A stretch of DNA of 64,000 bases from contig NZ_JABTEX010000002.1 of NCBI RefSeq assembly GCF_015711645.1, positions 868,001 to 932,000 on the forward strand. The letters run 5' to 3'. The position numbers and the translations under genes were made by a program. This stretch comes from Planomonospora sp. ID82291 (GTDB lineage Bacteria > Actinomycetota > Actinomycetes > Streptosporangiales > Streptosporangiaceae). The notes beneath the pieces are model-generated. The model had not been told where the DNA came from and did no database searches. It worked only from the letters and a program-made list of their open reading frames with translations. Below are positions 1 to 7,738 of this stretch, one piece after another. Position 1 is the stretch's first letter. Every line of letters begins with the position of its first letter.

Positions 1-1
1 G

Positions 2-676
2 GGCAACACCGTCTTCAACGGGCTGGCGGAGATCCCGACCTTCGAGGAGGTCCTGCGGCTGGCCGGTGACCACGGGGTCGGCGTCTACCCCGAGACCAAG
101 CACCCGACCTACTTCGACTCCGTCGGCCTCTCCCTGGAGGAGCCGCTGCTGGAGACCCTCCGCAGGAACGGCTGGGACGGGAGGCGCTCCCCCGTCTTCA
201 TCCAGTCCTTCGAGACCGCCAACCTGCGCGAGCTGCGGAAGAGGACCCGGCTCCCGCTGATCCAGCTGATCGGCGCGAGCGGCGCGCCGTACGACTGGAC
301 CGCCGCGGGGGACGCGCGCACCTACGACGCGATGGTCACCCCCGAGGGCCTGCGCGAGGTCGCGCGGTACGCCGACGGCATCGGCGTGGACACCCGGCGG
401 ATCGTGCCGACCGGACCCGACGGCCGCCTGCTCGCGCCCACCGCGCTGATCGGCGACGCGCACCGGGCCCGGCTGAAGGTCCACACCTGGACGGTGCGGA
501 ACGAGAACTCCCAGCTCCCGGTGGACTTCCGGCGCGGTGACCCGGCCAACCCGGCCTTCCCGCGGGCCACCGGCGACGTGATGGGCTGGCTGGAGAAGCT
601 CTACCGGCTCGGCCTGGACGGCGTCTTCGCCGACGACCCGGGCATCGCGCGCGCCGTCAGGGAACGGGTCCTCTGA
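2..676 (+). CDS. glycerophosphodiester phosphodiesterase family protein, 5' end missing
   Basis: The window opens inside this gene; about 224 C-terminal codons are present and the stop is TGA at 674-676. The visible part shows GDPD-family landmarks: YPETKHPTYF near the start (acidic and lysine residues of the active-site barrel), VHTWTVRNE late in the barrel, and a final GLDGVFADDPG strand typical of the family end. Known role: hydrolysis of glycerophosphodiesters to an alcohol and glycerol-3-phosphate. The N-terminal HRG catalytic histidine and any signal peptide lie outside the window, so location and integrity cannot be judged. Confidence 0.9.
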   Translation, partial: GNTVFNGLAEIPTFEEVLRLAGDHGVGVYPETKHPTYFDSVGLSLEEPLLETLRRNGWDGRRSPVFIQSFETANLRELRKRTRLPLIQLIGASGAPYDWTAAGDARTYDAMVTPEGLREVARYADGIGVDTRRIVPTGPDGRLLAPTALIGDAHRARLKVHTWTVRNENSQLPVDFRRGDPANPAFPRATGDVMGWLEKLYRLGLDGVFADDPGIARAVRERVL

Positions 677-800
677 GCCGCGAGCGGTCGCCGGGCGGTG
701 ACGCTGCTCCTCCCGCGGTCCCCGTGGTCCCGCGGTCCTACGGCCCCGTGGTCCGCCGGACGACGGGCCGGGCGTCACCGGGAGGCGTTCGCCTGCATCC

Positions 801-1433
801 TCACCGTCGGACGACGTCGTCCAGCGGGCGCAGCTCGTCGGCGTAGCTCACCGAGACGCGGCGCATCACGCCGGTCCCGCTGATGGAGTACTGGCCCAGC
901 CGCCACAGCGGCGGCGAGTAGGCGTGGATCGACACGCTGCCGTGCACCGCGCCGGTCAGCCGGTGGATGTGGTCCGGGCCGAAGGAGAACGACTCACCCG
1001 CCGAGACGACGGTCTCCAGGTGTTCGCCGCCGATGCGGGGATTGCACTCCAGGAGCGCCCCGGCCACCACCCGGACGGCTCCGGAGGAGACGTCGTGGTC
1101 GTGCCAGCCGGTGTCGTCCTCGGGCCGCCAGCACAGCAGCCAGACGTCGACGTGGGAGTCCCGGTAGAGGGAGGCGTAGTGCCGTCCGCCCTCTTCCGGG
1201 AAGAGGACGTGCTCCTGCCACCGGACCGGGTCGGCGGCCAGTCCGTCGACCAGCTCGCGCAGCTCGCGCCGGTCGAGGTCGCGGGCGGGCAGGCTCGCGA
1301 AGTCCGCCTCGGGGGACGCCGCCGGGGGCGCTTCCGGGTGGGCCGCCGGGGACGCCGAGGCCATTGCGGGAGGCACCGCGGGAGACGCCGCGGGAGACGC
1401 CGCGGGAGGCGCGGTCAGGGCCGCCGAGGTCAT
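801..1433 (-). CDS. cysteine dioxygenase-like cupin protein
   Basis: 210 aa. A cupin core carries GWHDHDVSSGAVRVVAG (HxH metal ligands) and, further on, FGPDHIHRLTG (third histidine). This matches the cysteine dioxygenase fold, which oxidises thiols with a mononuclear iron. The first 60 or so residues are an Ala/Pro/Ser-rich low-complexity extension with repeated AASP units, unlike the compact family. The ATG at 1433 was chosen because GGGAGG lies 5 nt upstream; the open frame runs further but overlaps the amidohydrolase. It follows that gene by 46 bp and is probably co-transcribed. The substrate could be another small thiol; only the fold is well supported. Confidence 0.82.
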   Translation of the reverse strand: MTSAALTAPPAASPAASPAVPPAMASASPAAHPEAPPAASPEADFASLPARDLDRRELRELVDGLAADPVRWQEHVLFPEEGGRHYASLYRDSHVDVWLLCWRPEDDTGWHDHDVSSGAVRVVAGALLECNPRIGGEHLETVVSAGESFSFGPDHIHRLTGAVHGSVSIHAYSPPLWRLGQYSISGTGVMRRVSVSYADELRPLDDVVRR

Positions 1434-1479
1434 GGACGGCCTCCCGCGGGTGTCCGGCGCGCACGGCCCTGGGGCTGGT

Positions 1480-2451
1480 TCATGGACGAGGCTCCTTCCG
1501 GTGGAGCAGACGGGCGGGGTTGGCGACGGAGACCGCGTGCCAGGCGGCGGCGCCGAGGGCGGGGGAGAGGTCCGGGGCGGTGGCGTAGGGCAGGTCGGAA
1601 CCGCTGACCACGACGTCGACGCCGAGCTCGCGGACGACCGCGTCGACGGCCCGGGGGCCGTAGGAGGAGGTCTCCACGAACATTCCGGTGTCCACCACCC
1701 CTCTGGCCCCGCCGCCCCGCCGGGCCAGCCGCTCGGAGTGGAGCGGCGCCAGCCCGGCCAGCAGGGCGAAGCAGACCCGGAGCCGGGGATGTCGGGGGCG
1801 GCCGAACGCGGCGAACGCGAACCAGGCGGCGTGCATCTGCTGCACGTACGGCACGACGGCGGACCACCAGCCGGGACCGTCGCCGGAGCCGCTCCCCGAT
1901 CCGCCGCCCGGTCCTCCGGCGGGCCCGCCCCCGGCGCCTGCGGTGGAGCGGTCACCGGGTCCTCCGACGGGACCGGGGTGGATGAAGAGCGGGAGGCCCC
2001 GTTCCGACAGCACGTCCAGCAGCGGGGCCACCGCGCGCAGGCCGTCCGCGGTCCGTACGGCCGTCGCCGGGAGCTGGAGCCCGGCGAGACCGCGGTCGAG
2101 GACCGCCGTCAGGCGTACCGGGTCGGGGTCGGTGAGGCAGGTCGCGGCCCAGGCGCCGAAGGGGGCCGGGAGCGCGAGCGCGTCCTCGTGGTAGGCGTCG
2201 ATGACCGGCCAGGACTCGTCGGGCGGTAGCGACTCGACGCCGAGCGGGCTCGAGAGCGAGACCAGGGCCAGGTCGAGGCCGGCGTTCAGCGCGAGGCGGC
2301 CGGCGAGGTCGTGGTCGCGCGGATCCACCTCGTAGGGGGGTTCGCCGTCCAGGTGGAGGGTCCAGCCGTCCAGGAACGGCGGGGCCGTCCGGGACCGGAG
2401 GGCGGCGAGGAACGCGGGCGTCCACAGATGCTGGTGCACGTCGACGGCCAT
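1480..2451 (-). CDS. amidohydrolase family (TIM-barrel) protein
   Basis: About 323 aa. It starts with VDVHQHLW, the HxH metal motif of amidohydrolase_2 (ACMSD-like) hydrolases and decarboxylases. Later it has FIHPGP and VVSGSDLPYA, matching the barrel histidine and the final metal aspartate. A Gly/Pro/Ser-rich insertion sits around residues 163-185. ATG 2451 is preferred to the GTG one codon earlier because GGAGG is 4 nt upstream of the ATG. It leads a two-gene unit with the cysteine-dioxygenase-like gene and has a candidate operator just upstream (2467-2486). The substrate is not evident. Confidence 0.85.
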   Translation of the reverse strand: MAVDVHQHLWTPAFLAALRSRTAPPFLDGWTLHLDGEPPYEVDPRDHDLAGRLALNAGLDLALVSLSSPLGVESLPPDESWPVIDAYHEDALALPAPFGAWAATCLTDPDPVRLTAVLDRGLAGLQLPATAVRTADGLRAVAPLLDVLSERGLPLFIHPGPVGGPGDRSTAGAGGGPAGGPGGGSGSGSGDGPGWWSAVVPYVQQMHAAWFAFAAFGRPRHPRLRVCFALLAGLAPLHSERLARRGGGARGVVDTGMFVETSSYGPRAVDAVVRELGVDVVVSGSDLPYATAPDLSPALGAAAWHAVSVANPARLLHRKEPRP

Positions 2452-2466
2452 CACCCCTCCATTCTT

Positions 2467-2486
2467 GTATTACCTACCTAGAATAC
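2467..2486. promoter_or_regulatory. candidate operator, inverted repeat GTATT-N10-AATAC
   Basis: An AT-rich island in very GC-rich DNA, 16 bp upstream of the amidohydrolase start, contains GTATT and AATAC arms separated by 10 bp, with TTG/CAA extending the symmetry imperfectly. Its position between promoter and start fits a repressor site for the amidohydrolase operon. It is not a good iron box. The regulator is unknown. Confidence 0.4.
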
Positions 2487-2574
2487 ATGCAATAGGCGGC
2501 GTGTCGTCACGGGAGGCGTGCGGGTGCGCGCGGACGCCTCCCGTTCGGGCGGTCGGGAGGGTGCCGGTCCGCTG

Positions 2575-2695
2575 GGGCCGGTCAGGTCGGGGGGTGCCCG
2601 GTCCGCTGGGGCCGGTCAGGTCGGGAGGGTGCCGGTCGGCCGGTCGGCCGGTCAGGTCGGGAGGGTGCCGGTCGGCCGGTCGGATCGGCCCGCCG
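2575..2695. repeat. imperfect GC-rich tandem repeat
   Basis: Three units built on ggccggtcaggtcgggagg followed by tgccggtcggcc are arrayed in tandem between the amidohydrolase promoter and the holin-like gene. Together with flanking DNA they fill most of the 285 bp gap. No hairpin or coding sense was recognised. Confidence 0.6.
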
Positions 2696-2736
2696 GGTCG
2701 AGGGGTGTCGGGTCGGACGGCCTGTCGGCCGCCGCG

Positions 2737-3111
2737 TCAGTCGTCGCGGCCCAGGACCAGGTCGAGCAGCCAGCTCACCACGCCGATGATGATCGCGCCC
2801 CAGAGGGCGGCCCAGAAGCCCGTCACGTTGAACGACAGGTCGAGCCGGTTGGAGATCCAGCTCGTGAGCAGGAGCAGCCCGGCGTTCACGATGAGGGCGA
2901 ACAGCCCGAGGGTCAGGACGTAGAAGGCGCAGCCGACGGTCTTGATGATCGGCTTGAGGACCGCGTTGACGAGACCGAAGACGAAGGCGACCGCGATCAG
3001 CGTGCCGATCTTCTTCGGTGTCGTCTCGCCGGAGACGGTGATCCCGTCCACGAGGAGCTCGGCCACCCACAGGGAGGCCGCCACGATGAGGACCTTGATG
3101 ATTATCTTCAC
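2737..3111 (-). CDS. phage holin family 4 / PF04020-type small membrane protein
   Basis: 124 aa from GTG 3111 with CGAGGA about 10 nt upstream. It has four hydrophobic segments, the signature VFGLVNAVLKPIIK after the second, and a C-terminal LLDLVLGRDD. The pattern matches the widespread actinobacterial 'phage holin family protein' group of integral membrane proteins with no known function; despite the name there are no phage genes nearby. The open frame extends 28 codons upstream without a convincing ribosome site. Confidence 0.8.
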   Translation of the reverse strand: MKIIIKVLIVAASLWVAELLVDGITVSGETTPKKIGTLIAVAFVFGLVNAVLKPIIKTVGCAFYVLTLGLFALIVNAGLLLLTSWISNRLDLSFNVTGFWAALWGAIIIGVVSWLLDLVLGRDD

Positions 3112-3365
3112 GTTCGGGGATCCTCGCACGGTCGAACGGACGGCCGGTAGGCCCGAAGGTCGTAGATCTTTGCGCCGACCGGTATACCCCGGCACCGGCC
3201 GCTCCGGTGCCGCCCATGACGTGGACCTGGCCCGATCTCCCGGAGCGGGACCCGCGGTGAGGCGCCGTTGACCGGGGTCGGACCGTCCGCTGACCGTTCG
3301 ATCGACGACGGGCGCGCATGGTCGCCCACATCTGGGGGCAGATGGGGCATAAGGGGGTGGGATCG

Positions 3366-3659
3366 TTGGAAACGGATGAGCTGGATGCGTTGTCGGCCCG
3401 GGAGCTCCACGACCGGGCAGTGGGGTACGCGGTGCACCACGGAGACTTCGGCTTCCTCTGGGAACTGCTCAAGATGATCCCGCCGGCCGAGGCCGCGAGC
3501 GGGAACGGCGACGAGACGGCCAACGACCTCACCCGGGTCTCGGCTCTGCTCAGCGACGCCATGGTGGCGGGTGAGGGCGAGCTCGGTGAGGCGCTGCGGC
3601 CGTTCTACATCGCCTACCTGTCCAAGCACCCGGACGCCATGGCGGCGCCCGAACCCTGA
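3366..3659 (+). CDS. conserved hypothetical protein
   Basis: 97 aa, mostly helical, acidic, with no signal or membrane segment. I do not recognise a named domain. It contains ARELHDRAVGYAVHHGD and FYIAYLSKHPD, which look like a conserved actinobacterial small protein. TTG 3366 is chosen because AAGGGGG ends 8 nt upstream. An ATG at 3318 and a GTG at 3357 are in the same frame but have poorer spacing. It stands alone, divergent from the holin-like gene. Confidence 0.65.
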   Translation: METDELDALSARELHDRAVGYAVHHGDFGFLWELLKMIPPAEAASGNGDETANDLTRVSALLSDAMVAGEGELGEALRPFYIAYLSKHPDAMAAPEP

Positions 3660-3767
3660 TCCCCGCTCCGCGGTGGAACACGGCCGCCGGGTGCGGCCCG
3701 GCGCCTCCGCCCGGCCGCACCGCACCCTTGGATAGGGTGATCGGCAGGCGACCGGGGAGGACGGATC

Positions 3768-4166
3768 ATGGCATCGGTGCATGTGGAGCGGACCGAGGAC
3801 GGATACATCGCGCGCAACGAGCGCGGAGCCGAGGTGTCCATGGGCGGCGGTGACGAGCCGGGCGTCTTCACCCCGGTCGAGCTGCTGCTGGCCGCCCTCG
3901 GCGGCTGCAACATCGTCACGGTGGAGCCGCTCACCGCCAAGCGCGGCCACCGGCTGGTCCGCCTGGCGATGACCGTCGACAGCGAGAAGGTCGAGCCGAC
4001 CCGGCTCGGACCGATCACCGTGACCTACGACGTCGAACTGCCCGAAGGCGATGAGAAGGCGGCCGAGGTCTTCCGCGCGGTCGCGCACCGCGTCGAGGAG
4101 AACCACTGCACGGTGAGCAACGCCCTGCGCAACCGCACCGAGGTCGTCCTCGAACTGCCGGTGTGA
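3768..4166 (+). CDS. OsmC family peroxiredoxin-like protein
   Basis: 132 aa, normal family length. It has the two OsmC/Ohr cysteines: one in FTPVELLLAALGGCN (Cys47) and one in VEENHCTVSNAL (Cys113). Family members reduce organic hydroperoxides with these residues. The start ATG has GGGGAGG 7 nt upstream. It is a single-gene unit. Confidence 0.9.
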   Translation: MASVHVERTEDGYIARNERGAEVSMGGGDEPGVFTPVELLLAALGGCNIVTVEPLTAKRGHRLVRLAMTVDSEKVEPTRLGPITVTYDVELPEGDEKAAEVFRAVAHRVEENHCTVSNALRNRTEVVLELPV

Positions 4167-4333
4167 CGGCCCTCCCGGGATCCGGGGCGTCGGCCCGGGG
4201 CAATACCGGGTCACTCTGGGTGTAGAGGCAAAACCAACCTGTGTATGACGTTCCCGTTGCCTTCGCCTCGCTAGTGTGGAAGCAGGTCAAGGAGGTCCGC
4301 ACAGGCCACCGGGGCCGAACGGAGACTTTTACC

Positions 4334-4451
4334 GGAAAAGGACGCGGGGGGATCGCGTCCACGAGCGGAGCCGCCGTCGTCTTGGGGGAGGCGACGGCAG
4401 AGCCCGCCAGGTGAAGACGGGGCCGGACGGTTGGGGGAACCGTCCGGCCCC
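4334..4451 (-). ncRNA. candidate structured RNA with three C-loop hairpins (6C-like)
   Basis: The 390 bp between osmC and tRNA-Lys has no gene. Read on the minus strand it holds three consecutive perfect stem-loops. The first is a 14 bp stem with a CCCCC loop (4438-4451/4419-4432), the second a 7 bp stem with CCTCCCCCAAGA (4392-4398/4373-4379), and the third a 7 bp stem with ATCCCCC followed by TTTT (4354-4360/4340-4346). Cytosine-run loops are the hallmark of the actinobacterial 6C RNA class. Strand choice rests on the final hairpin plus U-run. The sequence could instead be a terminator cluster. Confidence 0.35.
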
Positions 4452-4556
4452 GCATCTGTGCGCCGGAGTGCTCCGGGTGGATGCGTGCTCTGTACGGGTG
4501 TCTCTGTACGGGTGTGCGTTGTCCTCCGCCGGGCTGCTAGAGTTGGGCCATCGCAA

Positions 4557-4630
4557 GCGCCGCTAGCTCAGTTGGTTAGAGCAGCTGACTCTTAATCAGC
4601 GGGTCCGGGGTTCGAGTCCCTGGCGGCGCA
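4557..4630 (+). tRNA. tRNA-Lys(CTT)
   Basis: A cloverleaf is readable. The acceptor is GCGCCGC pairing with GCGGCGC, the anticodon loop is CTCTTAA (anticodon CTT), the T loop is TTCGAGT, and the discriminator is A. CC but not CCA follows. The same 74 nt recur exactly at 50600. Confidence 0.96.
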
Positions 4631-4638
4631 CCGAGGTG

Positions 4639-4671
4639 AAAACCCGGGCCGGTCTCACCGGCCCGGGTTTT
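4639..4671 (+). terminator. rho-independent-type terminator after tRNA-Lys
   Basis: A 15 bp perfect stem begins AAAACCCGGGCCGGT, with a CTC loop and a complementary arm ending in TTTT. It starts 9 nt after the tRNA. Confidence 0.8.
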
Positions 4672-4759
4672 CTCGTCCCGGCCCCGCCCCGGCCCTCAGC
4701 CCCGGTCGCCCCGGCCTCGCCCCGTTCCGGTCGCCCGGTCGTCTCAGCCCGTGGTCGTC

Positions 4760-5287
4760 TCAGCCCATGGTCTTCGCGCCGTCGAGCGCCTCGCGGATGA
4801 TGTCGGCGTGGCCGGCGTGCTGGGAGGTCTCGGCGATGACGTGCAGCAGCACCCGCCGCACCGACCAGGAGGCGCCCTGCTCGAACCACGGCGCCTGCGG
4901 GAGCGGGTGGGCGGCGTCCAGGTCGGGCAGGGTCGCCACCAGCTCGTCCGTCCGGCGGGCCACCTGCTCGTAGGCGTCGAGCAGCCCGGCCAGCGTCTCG
5001 CCCTCCAGCATGCGGAACTGGCCCTCCCAGTCGACCGGCACGCTCTGCATCGCCTCGGCCCCGCCGACCGCGAACCGCATCCACCCCTCCTCGACCCCGG
5101 CCACGTGCTTGATCAGGCCGCCCAGGCAGAGCTCGCTCACCGTGGTGCGCCGCGCGGCCTGCTCGTCGCTCAGCCCCTCGACGGTCTGGTGCAGGAAGCC
5201 CCGGTGCCTGGCCAGCGTCTGCAGCAGATCGGCCCGCTCGCCGGTGATGGGCTTCTCGCCGGTGATGGTCTTCTCCTGGGTGGTCAT
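4760..5287 (-). CDS. DinB family protein (DUF664-type)
   Basis: 175 aa, usual length. The four-helix DinB fold is suggested by histidines placed as the metal triad: LIKHVAGVEEGW near residue 60 and LLHVIAETSQHAGHAD near 155-165. Members include thiol transferases using mycothiol or bacillithiol and many of unknown role. The N-terminus contains a short internal duplication (ITGEKPITGE). Transcribed alone, toward the tRNA. Confidence 0.85.
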   Translation of the reverse strand: MTTQEKTITGEKPITGERADLLQTLARHRGFLHQTVEGLSDEQAARRTTVSELCLGGLIKHVAGVEEGWMRFAVGGAEAMQSVPVDWEGQFRMLEGETLAGLLDAYEQVARRTDELVATLPDLDAAHPLPQAPWFEQGASWSVRRVLLHVIAETSQHAGHADIIREALDGAKTMG

Positions 5288-5432
5288 GGGACCTGCCTTC
5301 CGTGGCCTTCGCGCGATCCGACGGGTTCACGTTACCGATCGGCACCGACACTTTCCGGGTGCGGAGCCGCCGGTGCGGTCGCCGCGGGAGGGGCGGGTTC
5401 GATGGGAGGCAGGGCCGTGCGGATCGGGAGGG

Positions 5433-5480
5433 CCGCGGCGAGTGCGGGCCGCGGCGAGTGCGGGCCGCGGCGAGTGCGGG
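5433..5480. repeat. three perfect 16 bp tandem repeats
   Basis: The unit ccgcggcgagtgcggg occurs three times without a mismatch at 5433, 5449 and 5465, in the gap between the DinB gene and the large Ala-rich protein. Confidence 0.9.
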
Positions 5481-5555
5481 CCGTTGTCAGACCATGCGAG
5501 ATCTTGTAGCTTGCTGGTCGATCCGCTCGTGTCCGTCGACCCGGGGAGCGACCCC

Positions 5556-6650
5556 ATGGGTGTTGCGCCCAGTGATGTGATCACCTCGGTTCCGAGCGTC
5601 TGGGGGGCGGCGAACGCCTCCAGCGCCGCGGTCGTCTTCCCGCCCGCCGTCCCCGTCGCGCTCGCGCTGGGCACGCTCGTCTCCGACCCGGCCCAGATCT
5701 GGCACGCCGGAGACCGGTACGGGAGCGTCGCCGAGCGCGTCCGGTCCGCGAACGCCCTGGTCGGGGAGGCGGTGAACGGCCGCGCGGACGCCGACCGGTG
5801 GACGGAAGGCGGCCGGGACGCCTTCATGGCCGCCCGGGTCCGGCCCTACCAGGAGACCCTCACCCAGGCCGCCGACATGTACGACGGCATGGACGCCGCG
5901 TTGAAGGCGACCGCGCTGGCCTACACGTTCGTCGGGCTGTCGTCCGCGGTCGTCGGGGCGGCGCTCGTGCGCTACGTGGCGCCGCTCCTGGCCGCCGCGG
6001 TGGTGCCCCCGCTGAAGGCTCAGGCGACCTACGTGGCCAACGCCAGGATGGTGGAGGCGAGGGCGGCCGTGCGGACGCTCATCGCGGGCCTGGCCAAGAC
6101 GAACGGCTCGGCGGCGGCGCTGCTGTCCGCGGCCGCGGTCCGGCTCGGCGCCTCCCGCGACGTGCTGGCGGGCCTGGGCGTGCTCGGTACGGCCGGGCTG
6201 GCCGGTCTGGGCGGCTACCACATCGGGGGGCGCGCCGCCCCGGCGTTGGGTGCGGCCGCGACGCCGCTGGCGTGGCCGAGGCGGATCGAGGGAGGCGCGG
6301 CGCCTGACGGGTTCGGGGTGCCCACGGCGGCCCAGCGCGCCGGGATGAGGAGCATCCATCCGGACTCCGTCAAGGCCCTGGGCGAGGACCTCGACACCGG
6401 CCCCGGCCGGATCCTCGACGCCGCCTACGAGGACGCGCGCGGCGTCGAGGTGGGGTTCCCCGGGTTCGGGGTGGCCGGGATCCACCTCTTCCACGCCCAC
6501 GGCGAGATGCGGGACGGCGCGGTCCGGCAGCTCGCCGCCGGGCGCGACGTGCCCGGCGCGTGGCTGCCCGGGCTGAGGACGACCGCCGACAACTGGGCCT
6601 TCGCCGAGCGGGCGAACACCGAGGGGAACGGGCGCGGGCCCCGCCGGTGA
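5556..6650 (+). CDS. Ala-rich WXG100/ESX-like hypothetical protein
   Basis: 364 aa from ATG 5556 with GGGGAG 7 nt upstream; the open frame begins earlier but that part lacks protein character. Residues 35-125 form helices with AERVRSANALVGEAV, RWTEGGRDAF (a W-x-G turn) and YDGMDAALKATA. This is the hairpin pattern of WXG100-superfamily proteins found at the N-terminus of secreted actinobacterial polymorphic proteins. A hydrophobic Ala/Gly-rich stretch (about 125-240) follows, then a region ending IHLFHAHGEMRDGAVRQL. No toxin domain is recognised and no secretion genes are nearby. Confidence 0.6.
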   Translation: MGVAPSDVITSVPSVWGAANASSAAVVFPPAVPVALALGTLVSDPAQIWHAGDRYGSVAERVRSANALVGEAVNGRADADRWTEGGRDAFMAARVRPYQETLTQAADMYDGMDAALKATALAYTFVGLSSAVVGAALVRYVAPLLAAAVVPPLKAQATYVANARMVEARAAVRTLIAGLAKTNGSAAALLSAAAVRLGASRDVLAGLGVLGTAGLAGLGGYHIGGRAAPALGAAATPLAWPRRIEGGAAPDGFGVPTAAQRAGMRSIHPDSVKALGEDLDTGPGRILDAAYEDARGVEVGFPGFGVAGIHLFHAHGEMRDGAVRQLAAGRDVPGAWLPGLRTTADNWAFAERANTEGNGRGPRR

Positions 6651-6662
6651 GACGGCGGGGCC
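6637..6662. terminator. bidirectional terminator between convergent genes
   Basis: The perfect hairpin GGCCCCGCCG-gtgaga-CGGCGGGGCC overlaps the end of the Ala-rich gene and faces the end of the binding-protein gene. There is no U-run, as is common in high-GC actinomycetes. Confidence 0.6.
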
Positions 6663-6710
6663 GCGGGAGGGCGCGCGTCCCGCGACCGGAGCCGGGGAGT
6701 GCGGGGTCGG

Positions 6711-7682
6711 TCAGCCCGCGAGGGCCTTGACCAGGTCGTCCAGGACGACCTGGGCGGCGAGCGGCGCGCCGCGGGTGCTCCAGACCGAGCCGTCGACGGA
6801 CACGACATGGTCGGCCTTGACGGCTTTGAGCTCCTTGAAGGCGGGGGTCTCCTTGACCTCGGCGAGGGCCTTCTCCCCGTCGGAGGTGAGGGTGGACAGG
6901 AACAGCCAGTCGCCGTCGATGTCGGACAGCGCCTCCAGGCTCAGCGGCATGGAGTGGGCGGTGCCGTCCTTGTCCTGCGCCTTGGGCCGGGTGAGGCCGA
7001 GGTCGGTGGCGACGAAGCCGGCGAACTGCCGCTTCTCCATCCAGCTCGGGCCCTGCGGGTTCCACCGGACGATGCTCACCTCGGCGGGCTTGACCCTGGT
7101 CTTCGCCTCGGCGACCTTGGCGTCGTAGTCGGCGAGGACCTTCTTGGCCGCGTCGAGCCTGTTCAGGGTGTTGCCGATGCCCATGAACGACAGTTTCCAG
7201 TCGTCGGTGGGGGCCATCGTGACCACCGTCGCAGGGGTGATCTTGCGGAGCTGGTCGAGTATCTGCTGGTCCTGCATGTCCCCGGCGAGGATCAGGTCGG
7301 GCTGGACCTCGACGACCTTGTCGATCACCGGCTGGAGCAGGTTCCCGACGACGGGGATGCCCTGGACCTTGTCGGCGAGGTACGCCGGGGGCTTGTCGAT
7401 GCCCTGGCCGTTGGTGATGCCGACCGGGGTGACGCCGAGGGCGAGGGCGGCGTCGAGGTCCTCCTGGGTGAGGGTGACCACGCGCTTCGGCTCCGCGGGG
7501 ACCTTGATCAGGGTGCCGGTGGCGTCCTTCACCTCGCGGGTGGCGGCCGAGGCCGGTGCGGCGGCGGAGGCCGAGGCCGCGGGCGCCGCTGACGTGTCCG
7601 GGGAGGACGTGCCGCACGCCGCGACGGCCAGGACGGCGAGAGCGGCGGCGAACAGGCCGCCGGCCCTACGGAGGGGGGTCAT
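6711..7682 (-). CDS. iron-siderophore ABC transporter substrate-binding lipoprotein
   Basis: 323 aa. It has a lipoprotein signal with lipobox AVAAC (Cys about 23), a short Ala/Ser linker, then a FecB/FepB-type binding domain: KRVVTLTQEDLDAALALG, DLILAGDMQDQQ and FLSTLTSDG. It should capture a ferric siderophore outside the membrane and pass it to the permease encoded divergently. The shared 55 bp promoter region contains two iron boxes (7700-7738), so iron repression is expected. The ligand is inferred from context to be the catecholate made by the dhb operon. Confidence 0.9.
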   Translation of the reverse strand: MTPLRRAGGLFAAALAVLAVAACGTSSPDTSAAPAASASAAAPASAATREVKDATGTLIKVPAEPKRVVTLTQEDLDAALALGVTPVGITNGQGIDKPPAYLADKVQGIPVVGNLLQPVIDKVVEVQPDLILAGDMQDQQILDQLRKITPATVVTMAPTDDWKLSFMGIGNTLNRLDAAKKVLADYDAKVAEAKTRVKPAEVSIVRWNPQGPSWMEKRQFAGFVATDLGLTRPKAQDKDGTAHSMPLSLEALSDIDGDWLFLSTLTSDGEKALAEVKETPAFKELKAVKADHVVSVDGSVWSTRGAPLAAQVVLDDLVKALAG

Positions 7683-7699
7683 GCGAACTCCAGACCAGA

Positions 7700-7738
7700 T
7701 GAGGTAAGACTTACCTACTTTAGGTTAGCCTTACCTTA
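7700..7738. promoter_or_regulatory. two DmdR/IdeR-type iron boxes, divergent promoter
   Basis: Box 1 at 7700-7718 has the perfect palindromic core AGGTAAG-A-CTTACCT. Box 2 at 7720-7738, ttaggttagccttacctta, matches 16 of 19 positions of the actinobacterial iron-box consensus TTAGGTTAGGCTAACCTAA. Centres are 20 bp apart (7709 and 7729). Box 2 runs into the ATG of the permease gene. Known role of such boxes: repression by Fe(II)-loaded DmdR/IdeR. Confidence 0.88.

Noticed and set aside
2575-2695. A CRISPR-like look to the tandem repeats at 2.6, 5.4, 19.3 and 46.5 kb
   Set aside because: Units are contiguous without unique spacers, few in number and not palindromic; no cas gene is present.
2737-3111. 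A prophage holin
   Set aside because: The name comes from a family label; there is no endolysin or other phage gene nearby and the protein is a common actinobacterial membrane protein.
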